NCBI GenBank assembly: GCA_003647375.1
Contig: QMMS01000118.1
Coordinates: forward strand, 1-12,421
DNA length: 12,421 bases
Reading direction: 5' to 3'
From: Deltaproteobacteria bacterium
Lineage (GTDB): Bacteria; Desulfobacterota; Desulfobacteria; Desulfobacterales; B30-G6
Positions 5,826 to 12,421 of this stretch are shown here, one piece after another. Under the pieces are notes generated by a model. That model saw only the letters and a program-made list of their open reading frames with translations. It was not told where the DNA came from and did not search any database. Both the position numbers and the translations under genes were made by a program. Every line of letters starts with the position of its first letter. Positions within the stretch are counted from its first letter, which is position 1.

Positions 5826-6938
5826 ATGGACAAACATCTCGTTCTTGTAGGTGGCGGACTCGCCCATCTGGTGACCCTGGCAAAGCTTCACACCTTTGTG
5901 GAGAAAGGTTACCGGGTCACCGTGGTGGGCCCCTCGGCATACCACTATTATTCCGGTATGGGACCCGGCATGCTGGGTAAAACCTACAAACCGGATGATA
6001 TCCGATTCGCTACCCGTCATGTCGTGGAAAAGCAGGGGGGAACGTTTATTCTTGGAAAAGCCGCCGGCGTCGATCCCGTTGCAAAGACCCTCTCTCTCGA
6101 ATCCGGCGATCAAATCACGTACGATGTCATCTCGTTCAATGCCGGCAGCTATGTTCCCCTGCTGAACCTTCCTGAAATGACAGGGGATATCTACTCGGCC
6201 AAGCCCATCGAACGACTGCTGGAAGCACAGACAAGGATCCTTGAGTTGTGTTCCCGGGAAAAAATCAGTATCGGTATCGTCGGCGGCGGTCCATCCTCTG
6301 CCGAAATCGCGGGTAATGTCTGGCAACTGACGCAGGACAGCGGAAAAAACCTGCCCGAGATAAAAATTTTTTCCGGCAAGCGTTTCATGTCACGATTTCC
6401 GGAAAAGGTTCGGACCAAGGTAAAAAAATCTCTCACGCAACGTGGCATCCACATCCTGTCCGGCAGTTATGCCAAAGCAATCGAATCCAAAACAGTTATC
6501 CTGGCATCGGGTGAGCACCACGACCTCGATATTATTTTTCTGGCGTTGGGGGTCAGGCCAAACCGCCTATTCAAAAAATCCGGATTGCCCACAGGTCCTG
6601 ACGGGGGGCTTCTGGTGAATGCGTATCTTCAGTCTACAGCCCATCCGGATATTTTTGGCGGGGGCGACTGTATCTATTTTGAACCCCAGCCTCTCGATAA
6701 AGTGGGCGTCTATGCGGTTCGTGAAAATCCCATACTCTATGCCAATCTCATGGCGGCACTGGACGGCAAACCTCTTCATACTTTTGATCCGGGAGGCGAT
6801 TATCTCCTGATCTTCAACGTGGGGGGTGGTAAGGGGATCCTGCAAAAAAGATGGTTTCTGCTGAGTGGGAAACTTGCTTTTTTCATCAAGGACGCTATCG
6901 ACCGGAAGTTCATGAAAGAATTTCAGGCAATAGAATAA
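5826..6938 (+). CDS. NADH dehydrogenase-like FAD oxidoreductase, resembling the family found fused to SelD
   Basis: A 370-aa two-dinucleotide-domain flavoprotein. The N-terminal FAD motif is LVLVGGGLAHL (residues 5-15). The segment YYSGMGPGMLGKTY (41-54) closely resembles the YSGMLPG motif of the family that forms the N-terminal half of SelD fusions (TIGR03169, from memory). The second nucleotide motif is IGIVGGGPSSAEIAG, and the C-terminal FAD contact is FGGGDCIYF. There is no CxxC redox pair, so it is type II NADH dehydrogenase-like rather than a disulfide reductase. The start has GGAGGAGG 5 nt upstream. It lies downstream of the selenoprotein on the same strand, separated by a repeat-containing 323-bp gap, so co-transcription is uncertain. 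A part in selenium or polysulfide redox is inferred from family context; a general quinone or NADH oxidoreductase is the alternative. Confidence 0.8.
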   Translation: MDKHLVLVGGGLAHLVTLAKLHTFVEKGYRVTVVGPSAYHYYSGMGPGMLGKTYKPDDIRFATRHVVEKQGGTFILGKAAGVDPVAKTLSLESGDQITYDVISFNAGSYVPLLNLPEMTGDIYSAKPIERLLEAQTRILELCSREKISIGIVGGGPSSAEIAGNVWQLTQDSGKNLPEIKIFSGKRFMSRFPEKVRTKVKKSLTQRGIHILSGSYAKAIESKTVILASGEHHDLDIIFLALGVRPNRLFKKSGLPTGPDGGLLVNAYLQSTAHPDIFGGGDCIYFEPQPLDKVGVYAVRENPILYANLMAALDGKPLHTFDPGGDYLLIFNVGGGKGILQKRWFLLSGKLAFFIKDAIDRKFMKEFQAIE

Positions 6939-6961
6939 TAAATTTGCGCTGCAAATTTATT
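6937..6961 (+). terminator. Perfect 11-bp hairpin at the end of the flavoprotein gene, possible terminator
   Basis: AATAAATTTGC / GCAAATTTATT forms a perfect 11-bp stem around a GCT loop. It begins on the last bases of the stop codon of the gene ending at 6938. It is AT-rich and has no following T-run, so it may act as a weak terminator or mRNA-stabilising structure rather than a classical intrinsic terminator. Confidence 0.45.
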
Positions 6962-7043
6962 CAGAACTCGAGGTGTTTTTCTATCAAACCCTTAGCCGGC
7001 AGGGAGGAAGGGGTGATGGGCAGCGAAAGCGGACACTGTCTGA

Positions 7044-7171
7044 ACGCATTAGGCAGCGTTGGGAAAGAACAGCGCAACCGTCGGTATTTAATTTAAAACC
7101 TGGGTAGTACATAAATTCTATTTTATTTCTTTTGGTATAAATTCTGTCTTTCCTTAGGCTGCCTTATGCGT
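7044..7171. repeat. MITE-like element with about 28-bp terminal inverted repeats
   Basis: 7044-7072 and the complement of 7144-7171 match at 24 positions with one gap and four mismatches. The outer 14 bp (ACGCATTAGGCAGC versus ACGCATAAGGCAGC) differ at one base. The interior of about 70 bp is AT-rich and non-coding. This fits a short non-autonomous transposon or a decayed insertion sequence end pair. No clear target duplication is seen. It occupies most of the 302-bp convergent gap between the flavoprotein and SagB-type genes. Confidence 0.5.
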
Positions 7172-7240
7172 GAGTTTGGGCGCTGAAGTCGCCTATTATC
7201 CCTTCCGCACCGATACCCACAAAGACCATCAAAACCTCGT

Positions 7241-8782
7241 CTACTTTCGTTTTTTTATGTTTCCCACCGCCACCAGATACAACAAATAGCTGTCGTCATT
7301 GAGATCTAATAGCTCCCGGGCTTCATTGTCATAGAATGCCCCGATGCCACAGCAACCCAAACCCAGCGCCGCACTCCCCAGATACAATCGCTGACCGAGT
7401 ATTCCGGCATCCATCATGGCATAGCGGTATCCCCTGGCCCCGTAGGCATCATCCAGGGCCTTCAGATTTGCCATAAACAGAAAAAGGGCACCGGCGTTTG
7501 CAAGCCACAGCTGATCCAGGCAGATCCCTGCCATTGTTTCGACAAAAGACCCCGATTTGAGAAGACCATACGCCCTGTCCTCACTGGCAAATCGGTAAAA
7601 ACCCTGATCGAATCCCTCCACGTGGCCCACCAGAAATCCTACTTTAACAGGCGTTACCATAGATTCCACGCTTATGTCGGAATTGGGTACTGTACCCACC
7701 AGGGATAACAAGCGCATAAAAGATTTGACCGGTATGGGCTCCCTGGCAAAGTTCCTTCGGGAACGCCGTCCCTGGACAACACCGGCATAGTCTGCCCCAT
7801 GGCTTTCCACATCCTGCTGTCTAACGGGGAACCATTCCCGGGGCTCCGGCAGGGTGACCAACGATTCCCTGCCGCTCGGTTTGCCCTGTTTCCGGCATTC
7901 GGAACTTTTATAGTAAATCCCCTCAATGGCATCATAGGCCTCCTCACGGGAAGACACGCGACCGGCACCCACCAATCCCGCACCCAGTGCCACGGGTTCA
8001 ACCGGAGAACTCGTTTTCTCCAGGCCGTGCCACGTCTTTTCCAGATGGACATCCAGGATGGCAAAGCCAGCCTCCTTGTGCCGGTCCAGCCCCACCAGGG
8101 AACATAGGCTTTCGTCATCAAAATCATATCGCACCGAACAAGCCACACCAACATATGACAAGGAAGACACCAGATTTTCGAGGAGGTGTCCGGTGTCGAG
8201 CAGCACATATCGAAATGCCCTTTTCCGGTATTTCCATGAACTTCGAAAAAATATGCCGCTGAGAATAAATGAGACCCAGCAATTTTCAGGTTTCGGGATG
8301 GCGAGTGTCGCGGCAATGAGCGACGATATATCTTCACCGCGCAGTTGTTTAAGAGAAAATTCCTGAATATCATAGTGAAACAAACCCGCCGGCAAACCAG
8401 GTATGCCTCCCACTGCAATGTAGATCTCAGCAGGGTAAAGGGCGCCCGCCGATGGTACGCTGCGGTACAGGTATGTCTGGCCACCTGACTGTTGTCGGGC
8501 CGTGTAACCATAAGCCAGACGAAGGACTTCCGACAAAGATTGGATGTCAATGGTCGCAATGCCGGAATAACTGCCCGGTTCTTCCATGATCTTCCAAAAC
8601 GATTTTTTCCCCAAGTCAACATCCGTTTCAAGCGCAATCGTGGGAAGTACCGGGTATGATTTGGTCTGACGCGGGACATTTGACCAGTCCATGGTATGGC
8701 GGGGCATGTGCAAGCGGTCGTAACCGGTTATATCGTGATATTCCTGTCCGTTAAGGGTGGCTGAGTCGCTTTTTTCATTCAT
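7241..8782 (-). CDS. Tandem SagB-type dehydrogenase / nitroreductase-fold protein
   Basis: A 513-aa protein with two consecutive nitroreductase-like FMN domains. The N-terminal lead-in (HDITGYDRLHMPRHTMDW) is typical of SagB/ThcOx-type proteins. The first domain (about 60-250) carries RSVPSAGALYPAEIYIAV and RYVLLDTGHLLENL. The second (about 333-510) starts RRSRRNFAREPI and ends with YAMMDAGILGQRLYLGSAALGLG and a short basic tail. SagB-type enzymes oxidise azolines in peptide natural products, but many genomic copies lie far from any peptide cluster. No precursor peptide, cyclodehydratase or exporter is visible here, so a redox role on another substrate is as likely. It overlaps the upstream epimerase gene by 8 bp, implying translational coupling, and is the last gene of the operon. 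Confidence 0.85.
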   Translation of the reverse strand: MNEKSDSATLNGQEYHDITGYDRLHMPRHTMDWSNVPRQTKSYPVLPTIALETDVDLGKKSFWKIMEEPGSYSGIATIDIQSLSEVLRLAYGYTARQQSGGQTYLYRSVPSAGALYPAEIYIAVGGIPGLPAGLFHYDIQEFSLKQLRGEDISSLIAATLAIPKPENCWVSFILSGIFFRSSWKYRKRAFRYVLLDTGHLLENLVSSLSYVGVACSVRYDFDDESLCSLVGLDRHKEAGFAILDVHLEKTWHGLEKTSSPVEPVALGAGLVGAGRVSSREEAYDAIEGIYYKSSECRKQGKPSGRESLVTLPEPREWFPVRQQDVESHGADYAGVVQGRRSRRNFAREPIPVKSFMRLLSLVGTVPNSDISVESMVTPVKVGFLVGHVEGFDQGFYRFASEDRAYGLLKSGSFVETMAGICLDQLWLANAGALFLFMANLKALDDAYGARGYRYAMMDAGILGQRLYLGSAALGLGCCGIGAFYDNEARELLDLNDDSYLLYLVAVGNIKKRK

Positions 8783-9677
8783 TCAGAAGATTTCCCAAAG
8801 CATTTTTCAGAACCGGATATTGGAATTCGAATCCATGACGCTGGAGCTTTTGCGGAACACACCGTTGGCTGGCCAGCATGACATCTCCCAGCTCACCCAT
8901 GATCCGTTTAAGGACAAATGCAGGCATCTTTAAGAAAGCCGGCCGACCCAAGGCTTTTCCCAAGGTTTTGGCAAAATGGTGGTGTCTCTCCGGATGGGGA
9001 GAACAGAAATTAAAGGTCCCCTTCATGTCCTCATTTACAAGGATCATCTCTACAGCAGCAGCCAGATCTTGAATATGCATCCAGGAAAACCACTGCATAC
9101 CAGACCCCATCGGTCCCCCGGCAAAACATTTAAAGGCGGGCAACATCTTTGCCAGGGCACCCCCATCTTTGCCGAGAATAACGCTGAAGCGGAGCAGCGC
9201 AACGCGGGCACCTTTGGCCTCTGCCCCAAGCGCCTCCTTTTCCCAGCTCGCACTCACATTGGCAAGGAAGTTATCGCCCGCGGAAGACGATTCTTCCAAA
9301 AGCTCATCGCCCCGATCACCGTAATAGCCGATGGCAGACGCGCTGAGGAGGATTGGACCCTGCTTTTTTCCCATAGCCCCGACCACGTTTTGTGTGGTCA
9401 AAATACGGCTCTCGTGGATCCGGCGTTTGGCTGTCTCCGTCCAGTAACGAAAAATATTTCGTCCGGCAAGGTTGATAACGGCATCCGCCTCGCTGACACG
9501 GTCCTGCCAGGCCCCCGGAACAGTCGTATCGACTGATATATACGCAAACCTGTCGCCGTTCTCGATGTTATGGCGGCGGCGCATGCCTGTGGCAATGACA
9601 TGGTGGTCCCTGTCCACAAGATATCGCGACAAAAAGCTTCCCACAAATCCCGTTCCACCAGTTATCAAAATTTTCAT
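8775..9677 (-). CDS. TIGR01777-type NAD(P)-dependent epimerase/SDR family protein (YfcH-like)
   Basis: A 300-aa extended short-chain dehydrogenase-type protein. The N-terminal dinucleotide motif is ITGGTGFVGSFL (residues 5-16), then NLAGRNIFRYWT and the family-typical RRIHESRILTT. SASAIGYYGDRG contains the YYGDRG signature of this group. The middle has SWEKEA, LRFSVILGKDGGAL and WFSWMHIQDLA, and the C-terminal region matches the DUF1731-type tail (GRPAFLKMPAFVLKRIMGELGDVMLASQR). Length is normal for the family. Its biochemical function is not established; some members act in cell-division or plastid contexts. It lies 10 bp after the thioredoxin gene, with only a weak TAAGG ribosome site inside the end of that gene, and overlaps the SagB-type gene by 8 bp. 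Confidence 0.9.
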   Translation of the reverse strand: MKILITGGTGFVGSFLSRYLVDRDHHVIATGMRRRHNIENGDRFAYISVDTTVPGAWQDRVSEADAVINLAGRNIFRYWTETAKRRIHESRILTTQNVVGAMGKKQGPILLSASAIGYYGDRGDELLEESSSAGDNFLANVSASWEKEALGAEAKGARVALLRFSVILGKDGGALAKMLPAFKCFAGGPMGSGMQWFSWMHIQDLAAAVEMILVNEDMKGTFNFCSPHPERHHHFAKTLGKALGRPAFLKMPAFVLKRIMGELGDVMLASQRCVPQKLQRHGFEFQYPVLKNALGNLLNE

Positions 9678-9687
9678 GCTTGATGCC

Positions 9688-10137
9688 TTACAGCATGCCC
9701 CGTAGTTGTCGTTCGATCTCGGGTTTGGCGTATGCTCCGGCTAAAGTATGCACGACCCTGCCGTTTTTAAAAAAGAGCAGTGTCGGTACGCTTAGCACAT
9801 GATAACGGGCTGCCGTCATGGGGTTTTGATCAATATTGAGCTTGGCCACCTTGGCATGCCCGGAAAACTCCCTCGCAAGTTGATCCATGATGGGTGCAAT
9901 CATACTGCAGGGTCCGCACCATGCAGCCCAGCAATCCAGAAGCACCACCCCCGGATAAGATAGAACGTCGTCCTGAAACGATCGGTCCGTCACCATCAAG
10001 GGGTGTTGAACCACCGAGGGCGGTGGCAGTTTCATGCGGCACTTCCCACAAACGGGCCCATCTTTCACACGGCTTTTGGGTATCCGATTCCTGGTTTTGC
10101 AATTTGTACACTGAATGATAAAACTACCGGTATCCAT
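9688..10137 (-). CDS. trxC: Thioredoxin 2-type (TrxC) with N-terminal zinc ribbon
   Basis: A 149-aa thioredoxin with an N-terminal zinc-binding ribbon of two CxxC pairs (Cys10-TN-Cys13 and Cys30-GK-Cys33), the mark of thioredoxin 2. The thioredoxin domain follows (about 48-149) with active site WCGPC (Cys74, Cys77) and the cis-proline loop SVPTLLFF. It reduces protein disulfides in the cytoplasm, and the tpx product two genes upstream is a plausible client. The ATG at 10137 is chosen because AGGTG lies 6 nt upstream. A GTG at 10146 overlapping the fumC stop (GTGA) is possible but has no ribosome site. In the third position of the five-gene operon it sits 5 nt after fumC. Confidence 0.9.
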   Translation of the reverse strand: MDTGSFIIQCTNCKTRNRIPKSRVKDGPVCGKCRMKLPPPSVVQHPLMVTDRSFQDDVLSYPGVVLLDCWAAWCGPCSMIAPIMDQLAREFSGHAKVAKLNIDQNPMTAARYHVLSVPTLLFFKNGRVVHTLAGAYAKPEIERQLRGML

Positions 10138-10142
10138 ATTCT

Positions 10143-11507
10143 TCACCTGATAAGTTTGTCCAATTCCTCTTGGGTGAGAACACCCTCTTCCAGTACCACG
10201 TCCGCAATGCGCTTCCCAGTGGCATGGGCCTTTTTCGAAATAGCTGCAGACTTGTCATATCCCAGCTGCGGAACCAGATAGGTTACCAGTGCCAGGCTCT
10301 TATCGACATAGGAGTTGCACTTTTCCTGATCAGCCGTGATCCCTTCGATGCACTTTTCCGAAAGAGAGTGGGCGCCGATGGAAAGGATCGATATGGATTG
10401 CAGCAGATTGTAAGCCATAACCGGCATCATGACATTCAACTCGAAGTTGCCGCCCTGAGCTGCCAGGGTGATGGTGAGATCGTTTCCCATCACCTGGGCT
10501 GCAATCTGCAGAACCGATTCCGGTATGACGGGATTCACCTTGCCCGGCATAATGGAAGACCCCGGCTGTAGTGACGGGATTCGGATTTCACCGAAGCCAC
10601 AACGCGGGCCGGATGCAAGCCACCTGATATCATTTGCAATTTTTGTTAAACTGACAGCCGTTGTCTTCAATGCACCACTCATCTCGACTACTGCATCCTT
10701 GGCGCTCTGCGCCTCGAAATGATGGACAGCCTCCAAAAAATCGATTTTCAGATGGTCCGACAACATCTGGATCACACGACCCGCAAACTGCGGGTGGGTA
10801 TTCAAACCGTTACCGACGGCTGTCCCGCCCAGGGGAAGTTCCCTGAGATTTTCAGAGGCGGTCCCGATCCGTTTGATGGAAAGGGTTACCTGCCGTGCAT
10901 ACCCACCGAACTCATCCCCCAGATAAATGGGGACGGCATCCTGCAGATGGGTCCTGCCGATCTTCCTGATGGAAGCAAATTCGGCGGCTTTTTTCGTCAA
11001 CGCGGCCTCAAGTCTTTCCAGGGACGGGATCAATTCGGTCCGTATGGCCGTCAACCCGGCCACATGAATAACACTGGGGATGATATCGTTACTCGATTGT
11101 CCGAGATTGACGTGGTCGTTTGGGTGAACCGGGGATTTACCGCCTTTTCTGCCCGTGAGCAGTTCATTTGCTCTGGATGCAATCACTTCGTTCATGTTCA
11201 TGTTCGTGGAGGTTCCGGACCCTGTTTGAAAGAGGTCCACCACAAACGCATCGTCGAATCCACCGTCAATCACTTCCTGGGCAACCGTCATGATGATTTC
11301 AGCCATCTTCGGGTCCAGGAGCTGCAGGTCTCCATTGGCAGCGGCCGCAAACCGCTTGATGATTGCCAGTGACCGGATAAAGCTGCTGGGCAATCCGAGC
11401 CCGCTGTCCGTGAAATTCTGCCGAGCCCGCTCTGTCTGTGCTCCGTAGTAGGCATCTATCGGGATTTCAACGCTGCCCAGGGAATCCTTTTCTTCTCTGA
11501 TTTTCAT
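10143..11507 (-). CDS. fumC: Fumarate hydratase class II (FumC)
   Basis: A 454-aa protein of the fumarase/aspartase superfamily at full length. Substrate-site motifs are TGSGTSTNMNMNE (95-107), VHPNDHVNLGQSSND (127-141) and GRTHLQDA (184-191, catalytic His187). The signature GSSIMPGKVNP (316-326) holds the mobile-loop serine pair 317-318. The VHPND and QSSND residues favour fumarase over aspartase. It hydrates fumarate to malate without an iron-sulfur cluster, an oxygen- and superoxide-tolerant alternative to class I fumarase that fits the oxidative-stress company of this operon. It starts 5 nt after the tpx stop codon and shows no clear Shine-Dalgarno, so translational coupling to tpx is likely. 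Confidence 0.93.
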   Translation of the reverse strand: MKIREEKDSLGSVEIPIDAYYGAQTERARQNFTDSGLGLPSSFIRSLAIIKRFAAAANGDLQLLDPKMAEIIMTVAQEVIDGGFDDAFVVDLFQTGSGTSTNMNMNEVIASRANELLTGRKGGKSPVHPNDHVNLGQSSNDIIPSVIHVAGLTAIRTELIPSLERLEAALTKKAAEFASIRKIGRTHLQDAVPIYLGDEFGGYARQVTLSIKRIGTASENLRELPLGGTAVGNGLNTHPQFAGRVIQMLSDHLKIDFLEAVHHFEAQSAKDAVVEMSGALKTTAVSLTKIANDIRWLASGPRCGFGEIRIPSLQPGSSIMPGKVNPVIPESVLQIAAQVMGNDLTITLAAQGGNFELNVMMPVMAYNLLQSISILSIGAHSLSEKCIEGITADQEKCNSYVDKSLALVTYLVPQLGYDKSAAISKKAHATGKRIADVVLEEGVLTQEELDKLIR

Positions 11508-11512
11508 AAGGT

Positions 11513-12109
11513 TCAGCCGGAGCGTCCGTCATCACACGCATCATCTTCTCCTTCTCCCCTGGCATGCTCGGCTGTAAAACTCGTGGTACAGGCATCGACG
11601 CTTGCTGCATTTTTAAGAACCTCCAACGCTTTTTCATAGTCCGGTTCATTTCCGTGTTCTTGAACAAGCTCTGAATAGATGACCTTCCCGGACTCATCTA
11701 GCACCAAGACAGCCCTGGCCAACAAGCCGGCCAAAGGTCCGTCCAGGATGGCCAAACCATATTTTTCACCAAAGTCCCTGTGGCGCATCTCGGACAATGT
11801 AATAGCGCTTTCTATGCCTTCGGCTTCGCAAAACCGCGCATGGGCAAAGGGTAAGTCTCGGGAAATACATAGCACAACTGCATTTTCATGATCACTTATC
11901 TCCGTGTTGAAACGGCGAACAGAAGCCGAACAGATCGATGTGTCGATACTTGTAAAGATATTCAGAACGACGCGCTTCCCTGCCACCTCCCTCAGGGACA
12001 TGTCGGACAGGTCATTTTTGGTCAATGAAAAATCAGGCGCTGCATAGCCTGGCGTGGGTAGTTTTCCTGATGTATGGATCGGATTGCCATTGAGTGTTAT
12101 TTGAGCCAT
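11513..12109 (-). CDS. tpx: Thiol peroxidase (Tpx-type atypical 2-Cys peroxiredoxin)
   Basis: A 198-aa peroxiredoxin. The peroxidatic cysteine is Cys60 in SIDTSICSASVRRFN and the resolving cysteine is Cys94 in FAHARFCEAEGI, the same positions and 34-residue spacing as E. coli Tpx. The N-terminal TLNGNPIHTSGKLP and PDFSLT segments are typical. It reduces hydroperoxides in the cytoplasm and is recycled by thioredoxin; a thioredoxin gene lies in the same operon. It is about 30 residues longer than usual Tpx. The extra tail is acidic and holds two more cysteines (174 and 192), without homology I recognise. An excellent AAGGAGG site precedes the ATG. It is the first gene of the operon. Confidence 0.92.
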   Translation of the reverse strand: MAQITLNGNPIHTSGKLPTPGYAAPDFSLTKNDLSDMSLREVAGKRVVLNIFTSIDTSICSASVRRFNTEISDHENAVVLCISRDLPFAHARFCEAEGIESAITLSEMRHRDFGEKYGLAILDGPLAGLLARAVLVLDESGKVIYSELVQEHGNEPDYEKALEVLKNAASVDACTTSFTAEHARGEGEDDACDDGRSG

Positions 12110-12280
12110 GGGTTCCTCCTTAATTTCAAAATCCGGTTTGATTGATGTTGCGTATGGTTAATATTTTCTTAACAAGAGATACAATAAACATGCCAGAATC
12201 CCGTGAACTGCCCCACGAAGCCTATTCCCGTTCTTCAGACAATGTAAATCCCATATTCTTAAAATTTGAAACGCTCAACT
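12110..12280 (-). promoter_or_regulatory. Upstream regulatory region of the tpx-fumC-trxC operon
   Basis: Two signals are visible. On the minus strand, 12195-12180 reads TGGCATGTTTATTGTA. This fits a sigma-54 -24/-12 site (TGGCAYRNNNNTTGCW) except for one base, T instead of C in the -12 GC, which is usually important. About 7 bp downstream is a perfect inverted repeat GTTAA-N7-TTAAC (12157-12173), close to the expected start of transcription and therefore placed like an operator. No good sigma-70 site was found. Both signals are sequence predictions only. Confidence 0.35.
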
Positions 12281-12421
12281 TAGTTAGTGTCCGTCCAGAA
12301 TAGGGATTTTCGCGTTCTGACAAGGCGGGCGTCAGATTTAACCCGGAGGAATAGCGTGCTATTTTGAGGAGTTAAATCATGGCGCCCAACGCCGGCAGGG
12401 CGTGAAAAGACCATTTATGGA
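12281..12421. repeat. Long palindromic intergenic repeat, cut by the window edge
   Basis: A long imperfect hairpin centred at about 12356. The perfect central stem is AATAGC-GT-GCTATT (12350-12363). Then GATTTAAC pairs with GTTAAATC (12335-12342 and 12371-12378), GGGC with GCCC, and TTTTCGCG with CGTGAAAA (about 12307-12314 and 12401-12408). The left edge TAGTGTCCGTCC probably has its partner (GGACACTA) just past the window. It is non-coding and looks like a non-autonomous mobile repeat of the kind common in sulfate-reducer genomes. Confidence 0.65.

Overview
The window reads as chromosomal DNA of a strictly anaerobic, selenocysteine-using bacterium, most likely a Desulfobacterota (sulfate-reducer type) lineage. 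This is inferred from gene content (two rubrerythrin-type diiron proteins, a rhodanese-rubrerythrin fusion with an in-frame UGA, a SelD-associated flavoprotein family), gene style, and abundant small palindromic intergenic repeats. No sequence search was possible.

Layout. (1) 1-2210: a minus-strand dihydrolipoamide-dehydrogenase/mercuric-reductase-type flavoprotein and a small minus-strand orphan. Each is followed by a copy of the same ~32 bp repeat, and repeat-rich DNA lies between them. (2) 2210-3163: a run of hairpins, then a plus-strand protein that looks like two ribbon-helix-helix (RHH) motifs fused in one chain. (3) 3205-5502: a divergent pair of transcription units. To the left are a rubrerythrin and a DUF2156 protein, with a good sigma-54-type -24/-12 site. 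To the right is the main discovery: a rhodanese-rubrerythrin fusion whose catalytic rhodanese cysteine is encoded by UGA. A perfect 8-bp stem with a GUGU loop begins exactly 11 nt after the UGA, as expected of a bacterial SECIS. A standard gene caller would split it into a truncated rhodanese and a separate ferritin-like protein. (4) 5503-7240: a palindromic repeat, a plus-strand flavoprotein resembling the family found fused to SelD (selenide, water dikinase), and a second MITE-like inverted-repeat element. (5) 7241-12109: a tight five-gene minus-strand operon in the order tpx, fumC, trxC, TIGR01777-type epimerase, tandem SagB-type nitroreductase. (6) 12110-12421: the operon's upstream region, then the start of a long palindromic repeat that runs off the window.

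Common theme. Most genes handle thiol/selenol and peroxide redox chemistry: thiol peroxidase with a possible thioredoxin partner, rubrerythrins for peroxide removal, a selenol sulfurtransferase domain joined to a diiron domain, and pyridine-nucleotide flavoproteins. Together they look like an oxidative-stress and sulfur/selenium redox neighbourhood of an anaerobe. No transposase, phage, CRISPR, tRNA or rRNA gene was recognised.
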